A stretch of DNA of 64,000 bases from a virus (IMGVR_UViG_3300002153_000349:1-64000); one strand, 5' to 3'. Counted from the stretch's first letter, positions 30,769 through 38,854 are shown. Notes: generated from the sequence alone by a model not told the origin. Numbers and translations are program-made.

Positions 30769-31063
30769 TTTACCAGATTTCGACGAATGGGATAATTCAG
30801 AAAATAGAGAAAACCAAGAATTTGAAGTTAACAACAGTGTAGAATCAATTGCGTTTATTGAAAAATTAAAATCATCATCCAAAGAGATCATGATGGAATT
30901 AATTTATAAAGCTATAATTGAAGACGAAATGGGAGCATTAAAGAATAATACTCCTAAAGAAGAGAAAATTGCAGCATTAGAAACGGTTATCAAATATTTC
31001 GTAGAACAAGAAGAATATGAAAGATGCCATGAACTTAAAAAAATTATCAGGAATATATGTTAA
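30761..31063 (+). CDS. Small acidic protein with UVR-like C-terminus (100 aa)
   Basis: The N-terminus is acidic and Asn-rich (LPDFDEWDNSENRENQEF), and the C-terminus is VIKYFVEQEEYERCHELKKII, matching the family at 8255, 29527 and 31361. It overlaps the DnaJ-like gene before it and the bS21 gene after it, so all three are probably translated from one transcript. Function unknown. Confidence 0.7.
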   Translation: MNDLPDFDEWDNSENRENQEFEVNNSVESIAFIEKLKSSSKEIMMELIYKAIIEDEMGALKNNTPKEEKIAALETVIKYFVEQEEYERCHELKKIIRNIC

Positions 31064-31254
31064 TAATTAATGTAGATAAGGGAAATATAGAAAAGGCTTT
31101 AAAACAGTATAAACGTAAAACCATTAAAACCAAGCAAATGAAAAAGGTTAGAGATGAGAAACAATATACTAAACCCTCTGCGTTAAAGAGACTTAAGTTC
31201 CAAAAAGCAATATATCTTCAAAAGAAATCAGAAGCCGAAAATAAGGACAAGTAA
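31057..31254 (+). CDS. rpsU: Ribosomal protein bS21
   Basis: The 65-residue basic protein matches bS21 through most of its length: IINVDKGNIEKALKQYKRK, then the KxxKQMKKVRDEKQYTKPS segment and a lysine-rich helical tail. In the ribosome bS21 lies at the 30S platform near the anti-Shine-Dalgarno end of 16S rRNA. In Bacteroidota, bS21 with bS18 and bS6 is reported to hold the anti-Shine-Dalgarno sequence away from mRNA. A phage copy could alter which mRNAs are translated. An AGGA at 31049-31052 lies four bases before the ATG, one of the few SD-like sites noticed here. Other large phages also carry bS21. Confidence 0.9.
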   Translation: MLIINVDKGNIEKALKQYKRKTIKTKQMKKVRDEKQYTKPSALKRLKFQKAIYLQKKSEAENKDK

Positions 31255-31308
31255 AAATATAATAAGATATTTTTTTACTTCATTTTACCCTAGACTTTAG
31301 TGGAATTA

Positions 31309-31318
31309 AATATATAAG
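31309..31318 (+). promoter_or_regulatory. AATATATAAG element
   Basis: It lies in the gap after bS21, directly before a possible TTG start at 31319 and 43 bases before the ATG at 31361. Confidence 0.35.
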
Positions 31319-31360
31319 TTGAGATTATTAATATCTCGATATAAAAAAACATACTTTGTA

Positions 31361-31618
31361 ATGAAGGAATCTTTTAGTGATGATAAAGATGCATTGATGA
31401 GATCAAGCTATTATACTATCACAAGAAATTTTACTAAAACTATCAATAGATTTGTCGTATTCAGCGAAGGCAAGAATACGATAGAAATACCACATGGTGA
31501 AGGACAAAGAAGCAAGTTCATAGATATTATTATAGAATACTTTGAAGAACTTGAGGAGTATGAGAAATGTGATACGTTATTACAGCTTAAAAAAACGGTA
31601 ATAATGGCAGGAGACTAA
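31361..31618 (+). CDS. Small protein with UVR-like C-terminus (85 aa)
   Basis: The C-terminus carries IIEYFEELEEYEKCDTLLQL, the same FxExEEYEKC pattern as the products at 8255, 29527 and 30761. I chose the ATG at 31361; an in-frame TTG at 31319 directly after an AATATATAAG element would add 14 residues. The N-terminal part is beta-prone and polar (NRFVVFSEGKNTIEIPHG). Function unknown. Confidence 0.6.
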   Translation: MKESFSDDKDALMRSSYYTITRNFTKTINRFVVFSEGKNTIEIPHGEGQRSKFIDIIIEYFEELEEYEKCDTLLQLKKTVIMAGD

Positions 31619-31632
31619 AAAAATTAAACTCA

Positions 31633-32361
31633 ATGAGCAGAAACAATTCAAACAATAAATCTTCATCTAGTTCGGAAGGACCTAGAAGAAGAAGATACGG
31701 AATAAAAGAAGCAGAATTAAAAGGAGTACAATTAAGACAATCCCAAAAGAAATATACAAACACAATACTAGAGAATCAGATAACGTTTTGCACAGGTCCA
31801 GCTGGAACATCCAAAACATTTACAGCATGTTATACTGCACTTCTCCTCTTAGCTAAAAAAGAGATTTCACAAATAGTATTATGTAAACCCATCCAGGAAG
31901 CAGGTGAAAAGTTAGGATTTTTACCAGGAGATATCGCAGACAAGATAGATCCATTTATGCAATCATACATATCGAACATTACAAAAATAGTAGGAGCTGA
32001 AATAGCACAAACTCTCGTAGAGAAAGAAGTTATCGTATTTAGACCAATGGCATATATGAGAGGTGATACGTTTGACGGATCGTTAATGGTATTAGATGAG
32101 GCACAGAATGCTACGTTTAAGCAGTTAATGTTATTTGTAACAAGAATGGGTAAAGACTCTAAGGTTATAGTAACTGGAGACGTTAGTCAACATGATATAT
32201 CTAAAGCCAATGTTGGTTTACCTTCGTTTACTGAATTAATGACAGGTATTAAAGGAATAGGTGTGCATGAATTTACTGAAAAAGATATTGTTAGAGCAAA
32301 GATCCTTCAAGAAGTCGTAAAGAGATATGACAAGTGGAAGGAAAACCACGAGCCTAAATAA
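31633..32361 (+). CDS. phoH: PhoH-like ATPase
   Basis: The PhoH ATPase core is clear in 242 residues: Walker A GPAGTSKT (55-62), IVLCKPIQEAGEKLGFLPGD, MRGDTFDGSLMVLDEAQNA (Walker B) and VIVTGDVSQHD (sensor). The usual Gly before the Walker Lys is Ser60 here. Members are common in large phages; roles in RNA metabolism have been proposed but are unsettled. The N-terminal 25 residues are Ser/Asn/Arg-rich. It is 14 bases downstream of the UVR-like gene. Confidence 0.9.
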   Translation: MSRNNSNNKSSSSSEGPRRRRYGIKEAELKGVQLRQSQKKYTNTILENQITFCTGPAGTSKTFTACYTALLLLAKKEISQIVLCKPIQEAGEKLGFLPGDIADKIDPFMQSYISNITKIVGAEIAQTLVEKEVIVFRPMAYMRGDTFDGSLMVLDEAQNATFKQLMLFVTRMGKDSKVIVTGDVSQHDISKANVGLPSFTELMTGIKGIGVHEFTEKDIVRAKILQEVVKRYDKWKENHEPK

Positions 32362-32402
32362 ACATTTCGCTAAATGTGTGTATAACTCCTATAAAACTTA
32401 AC

Positions 32403-33032
32403 ATGGAGAAAACAAAACACATCTTACTTAAAGGAAGCTATCATGGTGATAGAAATATTGTTGAAGTTGGCATAGATGAAGCAGGTAGAGGAGCCCTAGC
32501 GGGACCAGTTACAGTATCTGCTGTTATTATGCCACACGGATTCAGTCACCCTTTGGTTAAAGATTCTAAATTACTAAATGAATCTCAGAGAAAGGAAGCA
32601 AGGGAAATAGTATTAGACAACGCAATTGCGTATAGTGTTCAGCATATAGATATTGAAATCATAGAATCTACCAATATACTAAAGGCAACTCTTTTAGGAA
32701 TGAAAGAATGTCTCAATAATATTGATAGCTCATTTGATTTTATTCTAGTAGATGGAGATCAATTTCATGGTTATGAAGGAATTCCATTTAACACAATAGT
32801 TGGTGGAGATAATAAATATAGTTCAATCGCTGCAGCATCTATTCTTGCTAAAACAAGTAGAGATATGTTAATGAAAGAATTAGACGAAGCTACGCCAGGA
32901 TATGGATGGAATTCTAATAAAGGATATGGAACAAAACAACATATCACTGCAATAAAGGAAATGGGTCCATGTGAAACTCATCGCCATTCATTTATATCAC
33001 ATTTATTAACGACTACTTCCTCACTCTTTTAA
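32403..33032 (+). CDS. rnhB: Ribonuclease HII
   Basis: The 209-residue protein has the RNase HII hallmarks: GIDEAGRGALAGP (Asp25 and Glu26), KDSKLLNESQRKEAR, a third acidic residue in LVDGDQFHGY, the SSIAAASILAKTSRD helix and GYGWNSNKGYGT. It should remove RNA from RNA-DNA hybrids, such as Okazaki primers. The ATG at 32403 is preferred over a GTG at 32376. The stop overlaps the next start (TAATG). Confidence 0.9.
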   Translation: MEKTKHILLKGSYHGDRNIVEVGIDEAGRGALAGPVTVSAVIMPHGFSHPLVKDSKLLNESQRKEAREIVLDNAIAYSVQHIDIEIIESTNILKATLLGMKECLNNIDSSFDFILVDGDQFHGYEGIPFNTIVGGDNKYSSIAAASILAKTSRDMLMKELDEATPGYGWNSNKGYGTKQHITAIKEMGPCETHRHSFISHLLTTTSSLF

Positions 33033-33376
33033 TGAGGAGTTTGTTAATAGGAATGTTATTATTCCTAGGAGGCCAGATCGGAATATGGTTTCAGACTAAT
33101 AGTCAGTTTATTTCTCCATGGGCTAAAAGAAATCCAATGCTATTATCAGTTGTAGGAGGAACTATAATAAGTTATATGTTTATTAAAGCAACTGCACAGA
33201 TTGCAGGATATTATGATGGTGCACTATGGCCTGGCAGATTTATAGGTTTTTCTATGGGAATATTCTCATTCGCCTTTTTAACATGGTATTTTATGGGTGA
33301 AGGTATTAATACAAAGACAATGGTTTCACTATGTCTAGCAATAGCACTAATTAGCGTACAATTATTATGGAAATAA
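33032..33376 (+). CDS. Membrane protein with four predicted helices (114 aa)
   Basis: Hydrophobic segments lie near residues 4-20, 36-58, 67-87 and 94-113, with a Trp/Pro-containing loop (QFISPWAKRNP). It is translationally coupled to RNase HII and overlaps the next glycosyltransferase gene by ten bases. No family recognised. Confidence 0.65.
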   Translation: MRSLLIGMLLFLGGQIGIWFQTNSQFISPWAKRNPMLLSVVGGTIISYMFIKATAQIAGYYDGALWPGRFIGFSMGIFSFAFLTWYFMGEGINTKTMVSLCLAIALISVQLLWK

Positions 33377-34092
33377 ATTCAGTTACAGTTGTTCTTACTT
33401 CATGTGGGAGAATAGATCTTTTAGAAAAAACACTAGATTCTTTTTTTAAATTTAACACATATCCCATTGAAAGATTTATTATAACTGAAGACTCTGCACA
33501 ACATGAAGTATTCGATGCATGCGTTGAACTTAATAAGAAGTATGATAATTCTATTGAGTTTATGTTTAATGAAAATAAGCTAGGACAATCTAAGTCAATA
33601 GACAAGGCATACTCTACAGTAACTACGAAATATGTTTTTCATTGTGAAGAAGATTGGGAGTTCTATAGACACGGATTTATTGAAGATTCTATTAGAATTC
33701 TTTCTGCAAGTGAAAAGATATTACAGGCATGGATACGTCCTAAGAACGATAGAATTTTAAATAAAATATCTGAAAAAATATTCGAATTAAATGGAATGAA
33801 AGTTAGAGCAGTTCTTCCTGCTAGTTTTTCAACAGGGGATATGAACGAAGATGGTACTCCTATGATAGTTAAAAACTATATGGGATTTAGCTGGAATCCA
33901 GGCCTAAAACGAATTAGCGATTACAGACTATTAACTAACGGGTACACGGGAATGGTCAGAGAACATCTAGTGGATCATTGGTATAGAGATCATGGTTTTA
34001 TAGTTGTCAGTTTATCTGTGAACGACGGAGACGGGTATGTTAAACATATCGGATGGGACAGAAGAGCAGGAGATCCTGGTTTTGTAGGATAG
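33367..34092 (+). CDS. Glycosyltransferase family 2-like (241 aa)
   Basis: The GT-A start SVTVVLTSCGRIDLLEKTLDS is followed by RFIITEDSAQ, KYVFHCEEDW (acidic metal/donor site, about residue 97) and a C-terminal acceptor region. It is short, with a single domain. This is a fifth glycosyltransferase, located away from the fibre cluster. Its target might be the virion, the cell surface or modified DNA bases; none is shown. Confidence 0.75.
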   Translation: MEINSVTVVLTSCGRIDLLEKTLDSFFKFNTYPIERFIITEDSAQHEVFDACVELNKKYDNSIEFMFNENKLGQSKSIDKAYSTVTTKYVFHCEEDWEFYRHGFIEDSIRILSASEKILQAWIRPKNDRILNKISEKIFELNGMKVRAVLPASFSTGDMNEDGTPMIVKNYMGFSWNPGLKRISDYRLLTNGYTGMVREHLVDHWYRDHGFIVVSLSVNDGDGYVKHIGWDRRAGDPGFVG

Positions 34093-34100
34093 ATATATAG
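34092..34100 (+). promoter_or_regulatory. GATATATAG element
   Basis: It overlaps the stop codon of the glycosyltransferase gene, and the following gagtATG repeats exactly the context at 1155-1169. Confidence 0.4.
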
Positions 34101-34103
34101 AGT

Positions 34104-34661
34104 ATGAAACATCTAATGACATTTGAAAAATATTACGGATACGACGATTTTAATCGTAAATGGGGTTCTCCTGAAGAAATGATGGAAGAAGTAGAATGGG
34201 TTCTTTCTCGATTACTGCCTAAAAAAGATATGGTAAAATCTATAGAAGATTCTTCTACTGACAAGGGTATTAAATTTACAGTTACTCTAAAATCTAAAGA
34301 CATTATACATTTATATAAGATCAGTCAATTTAGATTTCAAGAAAATCAAGGATGGGAATATTACTTTAATAAAAAGAAGGTTAGCTTTAACGATTTAAAA
34401 TCAGACCTTGAAAAGAATAACATGTCAGATTTGGAAGTATTCTTAAAGTACTTCAAGTCATATGATTTCTATTATCAATATATCGATGATGGAGGACAAT
34501 ATAAAGCCGCACAGAATAATAACAACTCTATTGTTAATAGGTTTAATAGCTTATCATCTTCTGATAAAAAGAAAGCTAAAAAGGAATTAGTAAAGCATTT
34601 TAAAGCTTCTTATAAAGATAAGAAAATTCTCGATTTAGTAAACTCTACGTTTAAATCGTAG
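34104..34661 (+). CDS. Hypothetical protein (185 aa), partial capsid-targeting-like start
   Basis: The N-terminus MKHLMTFEKYYG is similar to the MKxIKxFExF start of other products here (37445, 38319, 38855 and 45126), but has no obvious Glu cleavage site. The rest is charged and largely helical (KKAKKELVKHFKASYKDKK at the end). It is followed by a terminator. No family recognised. Confidence 0.65.
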   Translation: MKHLMTFEKYYGYDDFNRKWGSPEEMMEEVEWVLSRLLPKKDMVKSIEDSSTDKGIKFTVTLKSKDIIHLYKISQFRFQENQGWEYYFNKKKVSFNDLKSDLEKNNMSDLEVFLKYFKSYDFYYQYIDDGGQYKAAQNNNNSIVNRFNSLSSSDKKKAKKELVKHFKASYKDKKILDLVNSTFKS

Positions 34662-34673
34662 CTCTTTAAAAAT

Positions 34674-34697
34674 AACCCGAACTTATCGGGTTTTTTA
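34674..34697 (+). terminator. Rho-independent terminator
   Basis: A 7-bp stem (AACCCGA 34674-34680 with TCGGGTT 34686-34692), a 5-base loop and a T-run. It sits between the 185-aa gene and the amidotransferase gene, whose ATG is at 34700. Confidence 0.8.
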
Positions 34698-34699
34698 CT

Positions 34700-35296
34700 A
34701 TGACTATTCATGTAGCACCACCGAGAGGAATCAAAGAAAAAGAGTCAATTCGAATCTGGCTTTCTCATTACAATCACGAAATAATATGGTTAGATCTTAG
34801 ACGCAAGGTCAAAGGACCTTTACTACTATGCGGAGGAGCAGACATTGGAAAAGACGAGGAAAGAGATGCTAGAGAATTCGTATGGATTAAGCAGGCTCTA
34901 GATTCTAATAATAGAATATTAGGAATATGTAGGGGAATGCAAATATTAAATCATTATTTCGGAGGAAAGGTAGAAGATTTATCTGATGCAATTGTAGAAG
35001 ACCATAAATCTGCCGACTTTTCAGAAAACATAGATCATAGTGGAAAGCCATCTCAATTTCACACAGTTGAAGACTTGAATGGTATATTAACTAACGTTAA
35101 TTCAAGACACCACCAGCATTGTAATACTCTAGCTAAAAACTTCAAAGCTACACATCTTTCATATCCGCTATACTCTGTAGTTGAAGGATTCGAAGACTTA
35201 GATAAAAAGATATGGGCAGTTCAATGGCATCCTGAAAAGATGGAGTCAGAAGATAACGAATATCCTTTAGGTAAACTGTACCATAAGTTTTTGTAA
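34700..35296 (+). CDS. Class I glutamine amidotransferase-like (PuuD-type) hydrolase
   Basis: The 198-aa protein carries the class I triad: nucleophile Cys77 in GICRGMQ, and His177 and Glu179 in QWHPEKM. LLLCGGADIG upstream, and RHHQHCN in the middle, match gamma-glutamyl-GABA hydrolase (PuuD) and related peptidases rather than biosynthetic subunits. The likely reaction is hydrolysis of a gamma-glutamyl amide. Such enzymes are known to occur with amidoligases and ATP-grasp ligases; both are in this window (52508, 26702) though not adjacent. The start directly follows a terminator. Confidence 0.8.
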   Translation: MTIHVAPPRGIKEKESIRIWLSHYNHEIIWLDLRRKVKGPLLLCGGADIGKDEERDAREFVWIKQALDSNNRILGICRGMQILNHYFGGKVEDLSDAIVEDHKSADFSENIDHSGKPSQFHTVEDLNGILTNVNSRHHQHCNTLAKNFKATHLSYPLYSVVEGFEDLDKKIWAVQWHPEKMESEDNEYPLGKLYHKFL

Positions 35297-35297
35297 T

Positions 35298-35325
35298 AAC
35301 TTCTGGTTATAACCAAAAGTTTTTT
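35298..35325 (+). terminator. Probable rho-independent terminator
   Basis: AACTTCTGGTT (35298-35308) pairs with AACCAAAAGTT (35311-35321) with one mismatch, followed by T residues. The T-run is also the first base block of promoter-like repeat copy 2. Confidence 0.55.
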
Positions 35326-35385
35326 GAAAATAAACAGCTAAAAGTTTTTTTATCTCAGATTTTTTGCTTATATTAGTATAGTAAT
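35320..35385 (+). promoter_or_regulatory. 66-bp promoter-like repeat, copy 2
   Basis: Identical to 29446-29511 over all 66 bases; it lies 16 bases before the ATG at 35402. The identity stops at both ends of the block, so it is a maintained element rather than a recent large duplication. Confidence 0.7.
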
Positions 35386-35401
35386 CAATCAAGCAATAAT
35401 A

Positions 35402-35626
35402 ATGATCAGAAAGAAACTTCACAAACATCAATCAAATCCTGTAATAATCGACTTAACAGGTCCTGAAGGAAATGCCTTCATGCTATTAGCCTACGCAAAA
35501 AGTTTTTCAAAAGATCTTGGAAAGGATTGGGAAACTCTTTATTCTCAAATGACAGGAGGAGACTATGAAAATCTTATTAAAGTATTTGACGAAGCGTTTG
35601 GAGATTTTGTAATCTTAGAAAGGTAA
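35402..35626 (+). CDS. Hypothetical protein (74 aa)
   Basis: A basic start (MIRKKLHKHQSNP) is followed by a mixed domain with VIIDLTGPEGNAFMLLAYAKSF. It is driven by promoter-like repeat copy 2 and coupled to the next small gene by TAATG. No family recognised, but the sequence has the look of a folded protein. Confidence 0.65.
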   Translation: MIRKKLHKHQSNPVIIDLTGPEGNAFMLLAYAKSFSKDLGKDWETLYSQMTGGDYENLIKVFDEAFGDFVILER

Positions 35627-35763
35627 TGGAAAACAAGGGTAAGAAATTAAAAGAAGTAAATTTAACATTGCAAGAGTGGCTTGATGCCCTTCGTATGCCT
35701 ACTCCTGTGAGAAACAAGAAAAAGTATCGAAGAAAGAATAAGCATAAAAACAAAGAAGATTAA
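35626..35763 (+). CDS. Small basic protein (45 aa)
   Basis: ATG at 35626 overlaps the previous stop (TAATG); stop TAA at 35761-35763. The product has a short amphipathic segment (VNLTLQEWLDALRM) and then a Lys/Arg-rich tail (KKKYRRKNKHKNK), suggesting nucleic-acid binding. No family recognised. Confidence 0.55.
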   Translation: MENKGKKLKEVNLTLQEWLDALRMPTPVRNKKKYRRKNKHKNKED

Positions 35764-35822
35764 AAATAAACAGTAAAATGTTTTTTTATCTCAAGTATTT
35801 TGCTTATATTAGTATAGTAATT
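35763..35822 (+). promoter_or_regulatory. Promoter-like repeat, diverged copy 3
   Basis: It matches copies 1 and 2 in AATAAACAG, TTTTTTTATCTCA and a fully conserved TTTTGCTTATATTAGTATAG block, with differences between them. It ends 18 bases before the ATG at 35841. The conserved block marks the likely functional core. Confidence 0.65.
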
Positions 35823-35840
35823 AATAATTAAAACAAACAC

Positions 35841-36260
35841 ATGAACTTAGAATCAATCAAAGCAAACGGAATTAGTTGGTATGAACCTGCAAAATCTATT
35901 ATCCCACATCTTACTACTCAAATTGGAATCTTTAAAATGAGACATTCGGATGGAGATATATTAGAAAAATTAACATCTTTAGAAAATAATGCATATCACT
36001 TTGGACGAAGGTATAATGATAACGGTGATGTAGCAATTAGAATTGGTGGAGCAATCGTTAGACAAGCACAGGAAGAATACATTTATTCTAACATGGGTCG
36101 TAATTCAATGTCATCTGAGGAAACTCTTCCTCTTTTAGAAGGTATTATAGCAGCATGGTTCGATACTCTCTCCGCTTCTGAAATTGATACACTTATTATC
36201 GATGGACTTAAGTGTTGTGCAGAGACAGATCACTGGTATGAATTTGAGAAAGAATGGTAA
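35841..36260 (+). CDS. Hypothetical protein (139 aa)
   Basis: A mixed, mostly helical protein with an aromatic start (GISWYEPAKSIIPHL) and two adjacent Cys near the end (LKCCAETDHWYEF). It is expressed from promoter-like repeat copy 3 and coupled to the next gene by TAATG. No family recognised. Confidence 0.65.
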   Translation: MNLESIKANGISWYEPAKSIIPHLTTQIGIFKMRHSDGDILEKLTSLENNAYHFGRRYNDNGDVAIRIGGAIVRQAQEEYIYSNMGRNSMSSEETLPLLEGIIAAWFDTLSASEIDTLIIDGLKCCAETDHWYEFEKEW

Positions 36261-36490
36261 TGAATATCCATGATCGCATTGCAAGGATCGAATCAACCAC
36301 TCACATCGTTAGAATCGAAGACAGTGTAGTATATCGGCAAAACGGATGGGAATTATTAGGAGATAATTTATTCGTTCACACTGAAGATAAATTATTATTC
36401 ATGGACTTAGATGTAATGACTCTCGAAGAAGCATGCGACGCTGAAAGAGCTCTCACTAAAATAAAAAATAAACTTAATACAGATATTTAA
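36260..36490 (+). CDS. Hypothetical protein (76 aa)
   Basis: The ATG at 36260 overlaps the previous stop (TAATG) and is preferred to one at 36254. The product is acidic with beta-prone segments (HIVRIEDSVVYRQNGWELLG) and a final helix. No family recognised. Confidence 0.6.
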   Translation: MNIHDRIARIESTTHIVRIEDSVVYRQNGWELLGDNLFVHTEDKLLFMDLDVMTLEEACDAERALTKIKNKLNTDI

Positions 36491-36500
36491 TATAAAATAT

Positions 36501-37433
36501 ATGGCAGCAGACTATGGATATTGTTGTATCAACATGACTCTTAAAAAAGAATCGAACATATATGTTGGTAGAAAAATGATTAAAAGAACCTTCATGGAAA
36601 AAGGTATTAAATACGCATCAGAACTTGCGGTATTGAATATCAAGGACATGATAGAAATTATCAAGTGGAATTACAAGAACGACATAACAATGTATCGTAT
36701 GTCAAGTAATCTATTTCCATGGATGTCGGAATACGAATTATCTGAACTTCCTGATTATGACAAAGTGTGTAATCTAATGAAAGGTGCAGGTAAACTTGCT
36801 AAGCAATATGGCCAACGATTGACATTTCATCCAGGTCCATTCAATGTTCTTGCTTCTCCAAATGAAAAGGTAGTTATCAAAGCTATTAAAGATTTACGCC
36901 AACATGGCGAAATAATGGATATGCTAGATTTACCACAAACTCCTTACGCTGCTATCAATATTCACATTGGCGGAACTTACGACGATAAAGAAGCTACTAA
37001 GAAAAGGTTTGCTGAAAATTTCAAGCGACTTACTCCAAGTGCAGCGAATCGTCTAGTTATCGAAAACGATGACAAAACAGCACAATATTCTGTACAGGAT
37101 TTATATGACATACATCTTCTTACACAGAAGACGCCTATTACGTTCGATTATCACCATCACTGGTGTTACGAAGATCCAATGCCAGAAAAAGAAGCTCTAG
37201 AACTTGCTGCTAAATCATGGCCTACAGGAATTCGCCAACTATGTCATTATTCTTCATGTAAACAAATACACGAAGATGCTACACAGGGCAACAAACGTGC
37301 TCATGCTGATTATGTATATGACCATATTGAAACGTATGGCATGGATCTAGATATTGAACTAGAAGCAAAGGCGAAAGAACTTGCTCTTCAAAGATATAAG
37401 AAAGAGTTTTTAAAGGAACTCGTTCTATCATAG
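36501..37433 (+). CDS. uvsE: UV damage endonuclease (UVDE/UvsE type)
   Basis: The 310-residue TIM-barrel protein matches UVDE: YGYCCINMTL at the start, MYRMSSNLFPW, RLTFHPGPFNVLASPNEKV, AINIHIGGTYDDKEA, RLVIENDDK and ITFDYHHHWC, which supply the His/Glu/Asp metal ligands. UVDE nicks DNA 5' of UV photoproducts, a fitting function for a virus of sunlit waters. The start codon follows ATATAAAATAT. Length is normal for the family. Confidence 0.9.
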   Translation: MAADYGYCCINMTLKKESNIYVGRKMIKRTFMEKGIKYASELAVLNIKDMIEIIKWNYKNDITMYRMSSNLFPWMSEYELSELPDYDKVCNLMKGAGKLAKQYGQRLTFHPGPFNVLASPNEKVVIKAIKDLRQHGEIMDMLDLPQTPYAAINIHIGGTYDDKEATKKRFAENFKRLTPSAANRLVIENDDKTAQYSVQDLYDIHLLTQKTPITFDYHHHWCYEDPMPEKEALELAAKSWPTGIRQLCHYSSCKQIHEDATQGNKRAHADYVYDHIETYGMDLDIELEAKAKELALQRYKKEFLKELVLS

Positions 37434-37442
37434 ATATATAAG
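37433..37442 (+). promoter_or_regulatory. GATATATAAG element
   Basis: It overlaps the uvsE stop codon and lies two bases before the ATG at 37445, as in the arrangement at 2386-2402. Confidence 0.4.
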
Positions 37443-37444
37443 TT

Positions 37445-37984
37445 ATGAAGTTTATTAAAACATTTGAAGATTGGAATGGAGTTTCTCCAGAATTAAAGGC
37501 TCACGTTGAAGAAGGATTAGATCTTACTAATTCATTCTTTCGTTTAGGAAGTGATGCATACTCTAAATTGTTTGAAGAAGTAAAACAATATTGGGATAAA
37601 AACAATATTATTTTAAAGGGTCCATCCGGATGGATGGCTAAGAACCTAGAAGTAGGAACTAAAGCAGTATATAAGCCAAGAGGAGGAAATCAAAAGAATG
37701 TAAAACTAGATTCACCTGAACGAGGTGGCAATAAGAAGTTTATAGTATTTAGAAATAGTGGAAGAACTGATAAAGAAGGAAACATCATTGCTAAGAAATT
37801 AGAATGGGGAGATCCATCTTCTACTATTAAGAATGATGATCCGGGAAGAGCTGCAAATTTCTGGGCAAGACATGGTTGTGATAAAATGGAGAAGATGGAT
37901 CCTACTAAAGCAGGATTTTGGGCTTGTTACGGACCTACTCTTTTTGGAAAACAAATAGGAATAAAAAGCGACCAACCATGGTAA
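37445..37984 (+). CDS. Hypothetical protein (179 aa), capsid-targeting-like start
   Basis: The N-terminus MKFIKTFEDWNG matches the MKxIKxFE pattern of a set of products here. The body contains FIVFRNSGRTDKEGNIIAKKLEWGDP and a late GRAANFWARHGCDKMEKMDPTK region with two cysteines. No enzyme family is recognised. It may be a head-internal protein if the N-terminal signal is real. Confidence 0.65.
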   Translation: MKFIKTFEDWNGVSPELKAHVEEGLDLTNSFFRLGSDAYSKLFEEVKQYWDKNNIILKGPSGWMAKNLEVGTKAVYKPRGGNQKNVKLDSPERGGNKKFIVFRNSGRTDKEGNIIAKKLEWGDPSSTIKNDDPGRAANFWARHGCDKMEKMDPTKAGFWACYGPTLFGKQIGIKSDQPW

Positions 37985-38322
37985 ATAAAGATTGTAAATG
38001 TAAAAGCTGTGGATGTGGTAAAATGTCAATGGATGAAATGATTTCCATGGTCGATGATCAAACACTTCCTTTTACTGAAACAATTATATCAGAAAATGTA
38101 ATCATTAGAGAATTCCTACCAAATCAACCAGAACATCTTTTTAAATGGCACTTCGATGAGGAAGATAGAATTATAGAAGCCTTAAACGAAAATGATTGGA
38201 AGTTCCAATATGATAATAAGCTTCCTGTAAATCTAGAAGGATATATAGAAGTAAATGCAGGAGAGTATCATAGAATTATACAAGGTACTTCTTCTTTGAA
38301 AATACAAATAACTAAAAAATGA
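37978..38322 (+). CDS. Hypothetical protein (114 aa) with Cys-rich N-terminus
   Basis: The ATG at 37978 overlaps the previous gene by seven bases. Residues 6-13 (CKCKSCGCGK) hold four cysteines that could bind zinc or iron-sulfur. A beta-rich domain follows (FTETIISENVIIREF, NLEGYIEVNAGEYHR). It overlaps the next gene by ATGA. No family recognised. Confidence 0.6.
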   Translation: MVNKDCKCKSCGCGKMSMDEMISMVDDQTLPFTETIISENVIIREFLPNQPEHLFKWHFDEEDRIIEALNENDWKFQYDNKLPVNLEGYIEVNAGEYHRIIQGTSSLKIQITKK

Positions 38323-38801
38323 AACATATAAAGCTATTTGAATCCTTTGTAAACGACAAAGAAATTTCTACATGGGAAAAAGAGTTTGGTAAATTACCAA
38401 TTCCTAAGAAAATTAAGGATATATCTAAAGAAATGGCTAAGGCCGGTTTTATTAGAAAAGATACGAAATCTGTTCAAGCCAAATTATGGATTGGATTAGA
38501 AGGAATTTCATGGATAGAAATGAAAGAAAAATTCGGAGACATAGTAGGTAAATTCTATGGTGGACAATTCTATCAGGCAATGACAAACCCTATGGCTGAA
38601 AAATCTGCATATTATGCGTATGAAGTTTCTAAACATGTAGAAGATCTAGCAGCGAATGATGAAAGCGTAGAACCTGCGTATTATATGATGAAAAATTACT
38701 TTAATTCATTTGAATTAAAAATCGATAGAAACATGGTATTCGATAGAGCAGTTAAAGAGCTAGAAGCCTGGATGAAACAAAATAAGATTAATACCCTATA
38801 A
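38319..38801 (+). CDS. Hypothetical protein (160 aa), capsid-targeting-like start
   Basis: The N-terminus MKHIKLFESFVNDKE matches the shared capsid-targeting-like motif, with a Glu at residue 15 as a possible cleavage point. The body is helical and charged (KKIKDISKEMAKAGFIRK, KHVEDLAANDES). It is coupled to the preceding gene by ATGA. No family recognised. Confidence 0.65.
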   Translation: MKHIKLFESFVNDKEISTWEKEFGKLPIPKKIKDISKEMAKAGFIRKDTKSVQAKLWIGLEGISWIEMKEKFGDIVGKFYGGQFYQAMTNPMAEKSAYYAYEVSKHVEDLAANDESVEPAYYMMKNYFNSFELKIDRNMVFDRAVKELEAWMKQNKINTL

Positions 38802-38854
38802 AAAGGGATATATAGATAGTAATTAACACAATAAAACAAATAAAATAAAAAATT

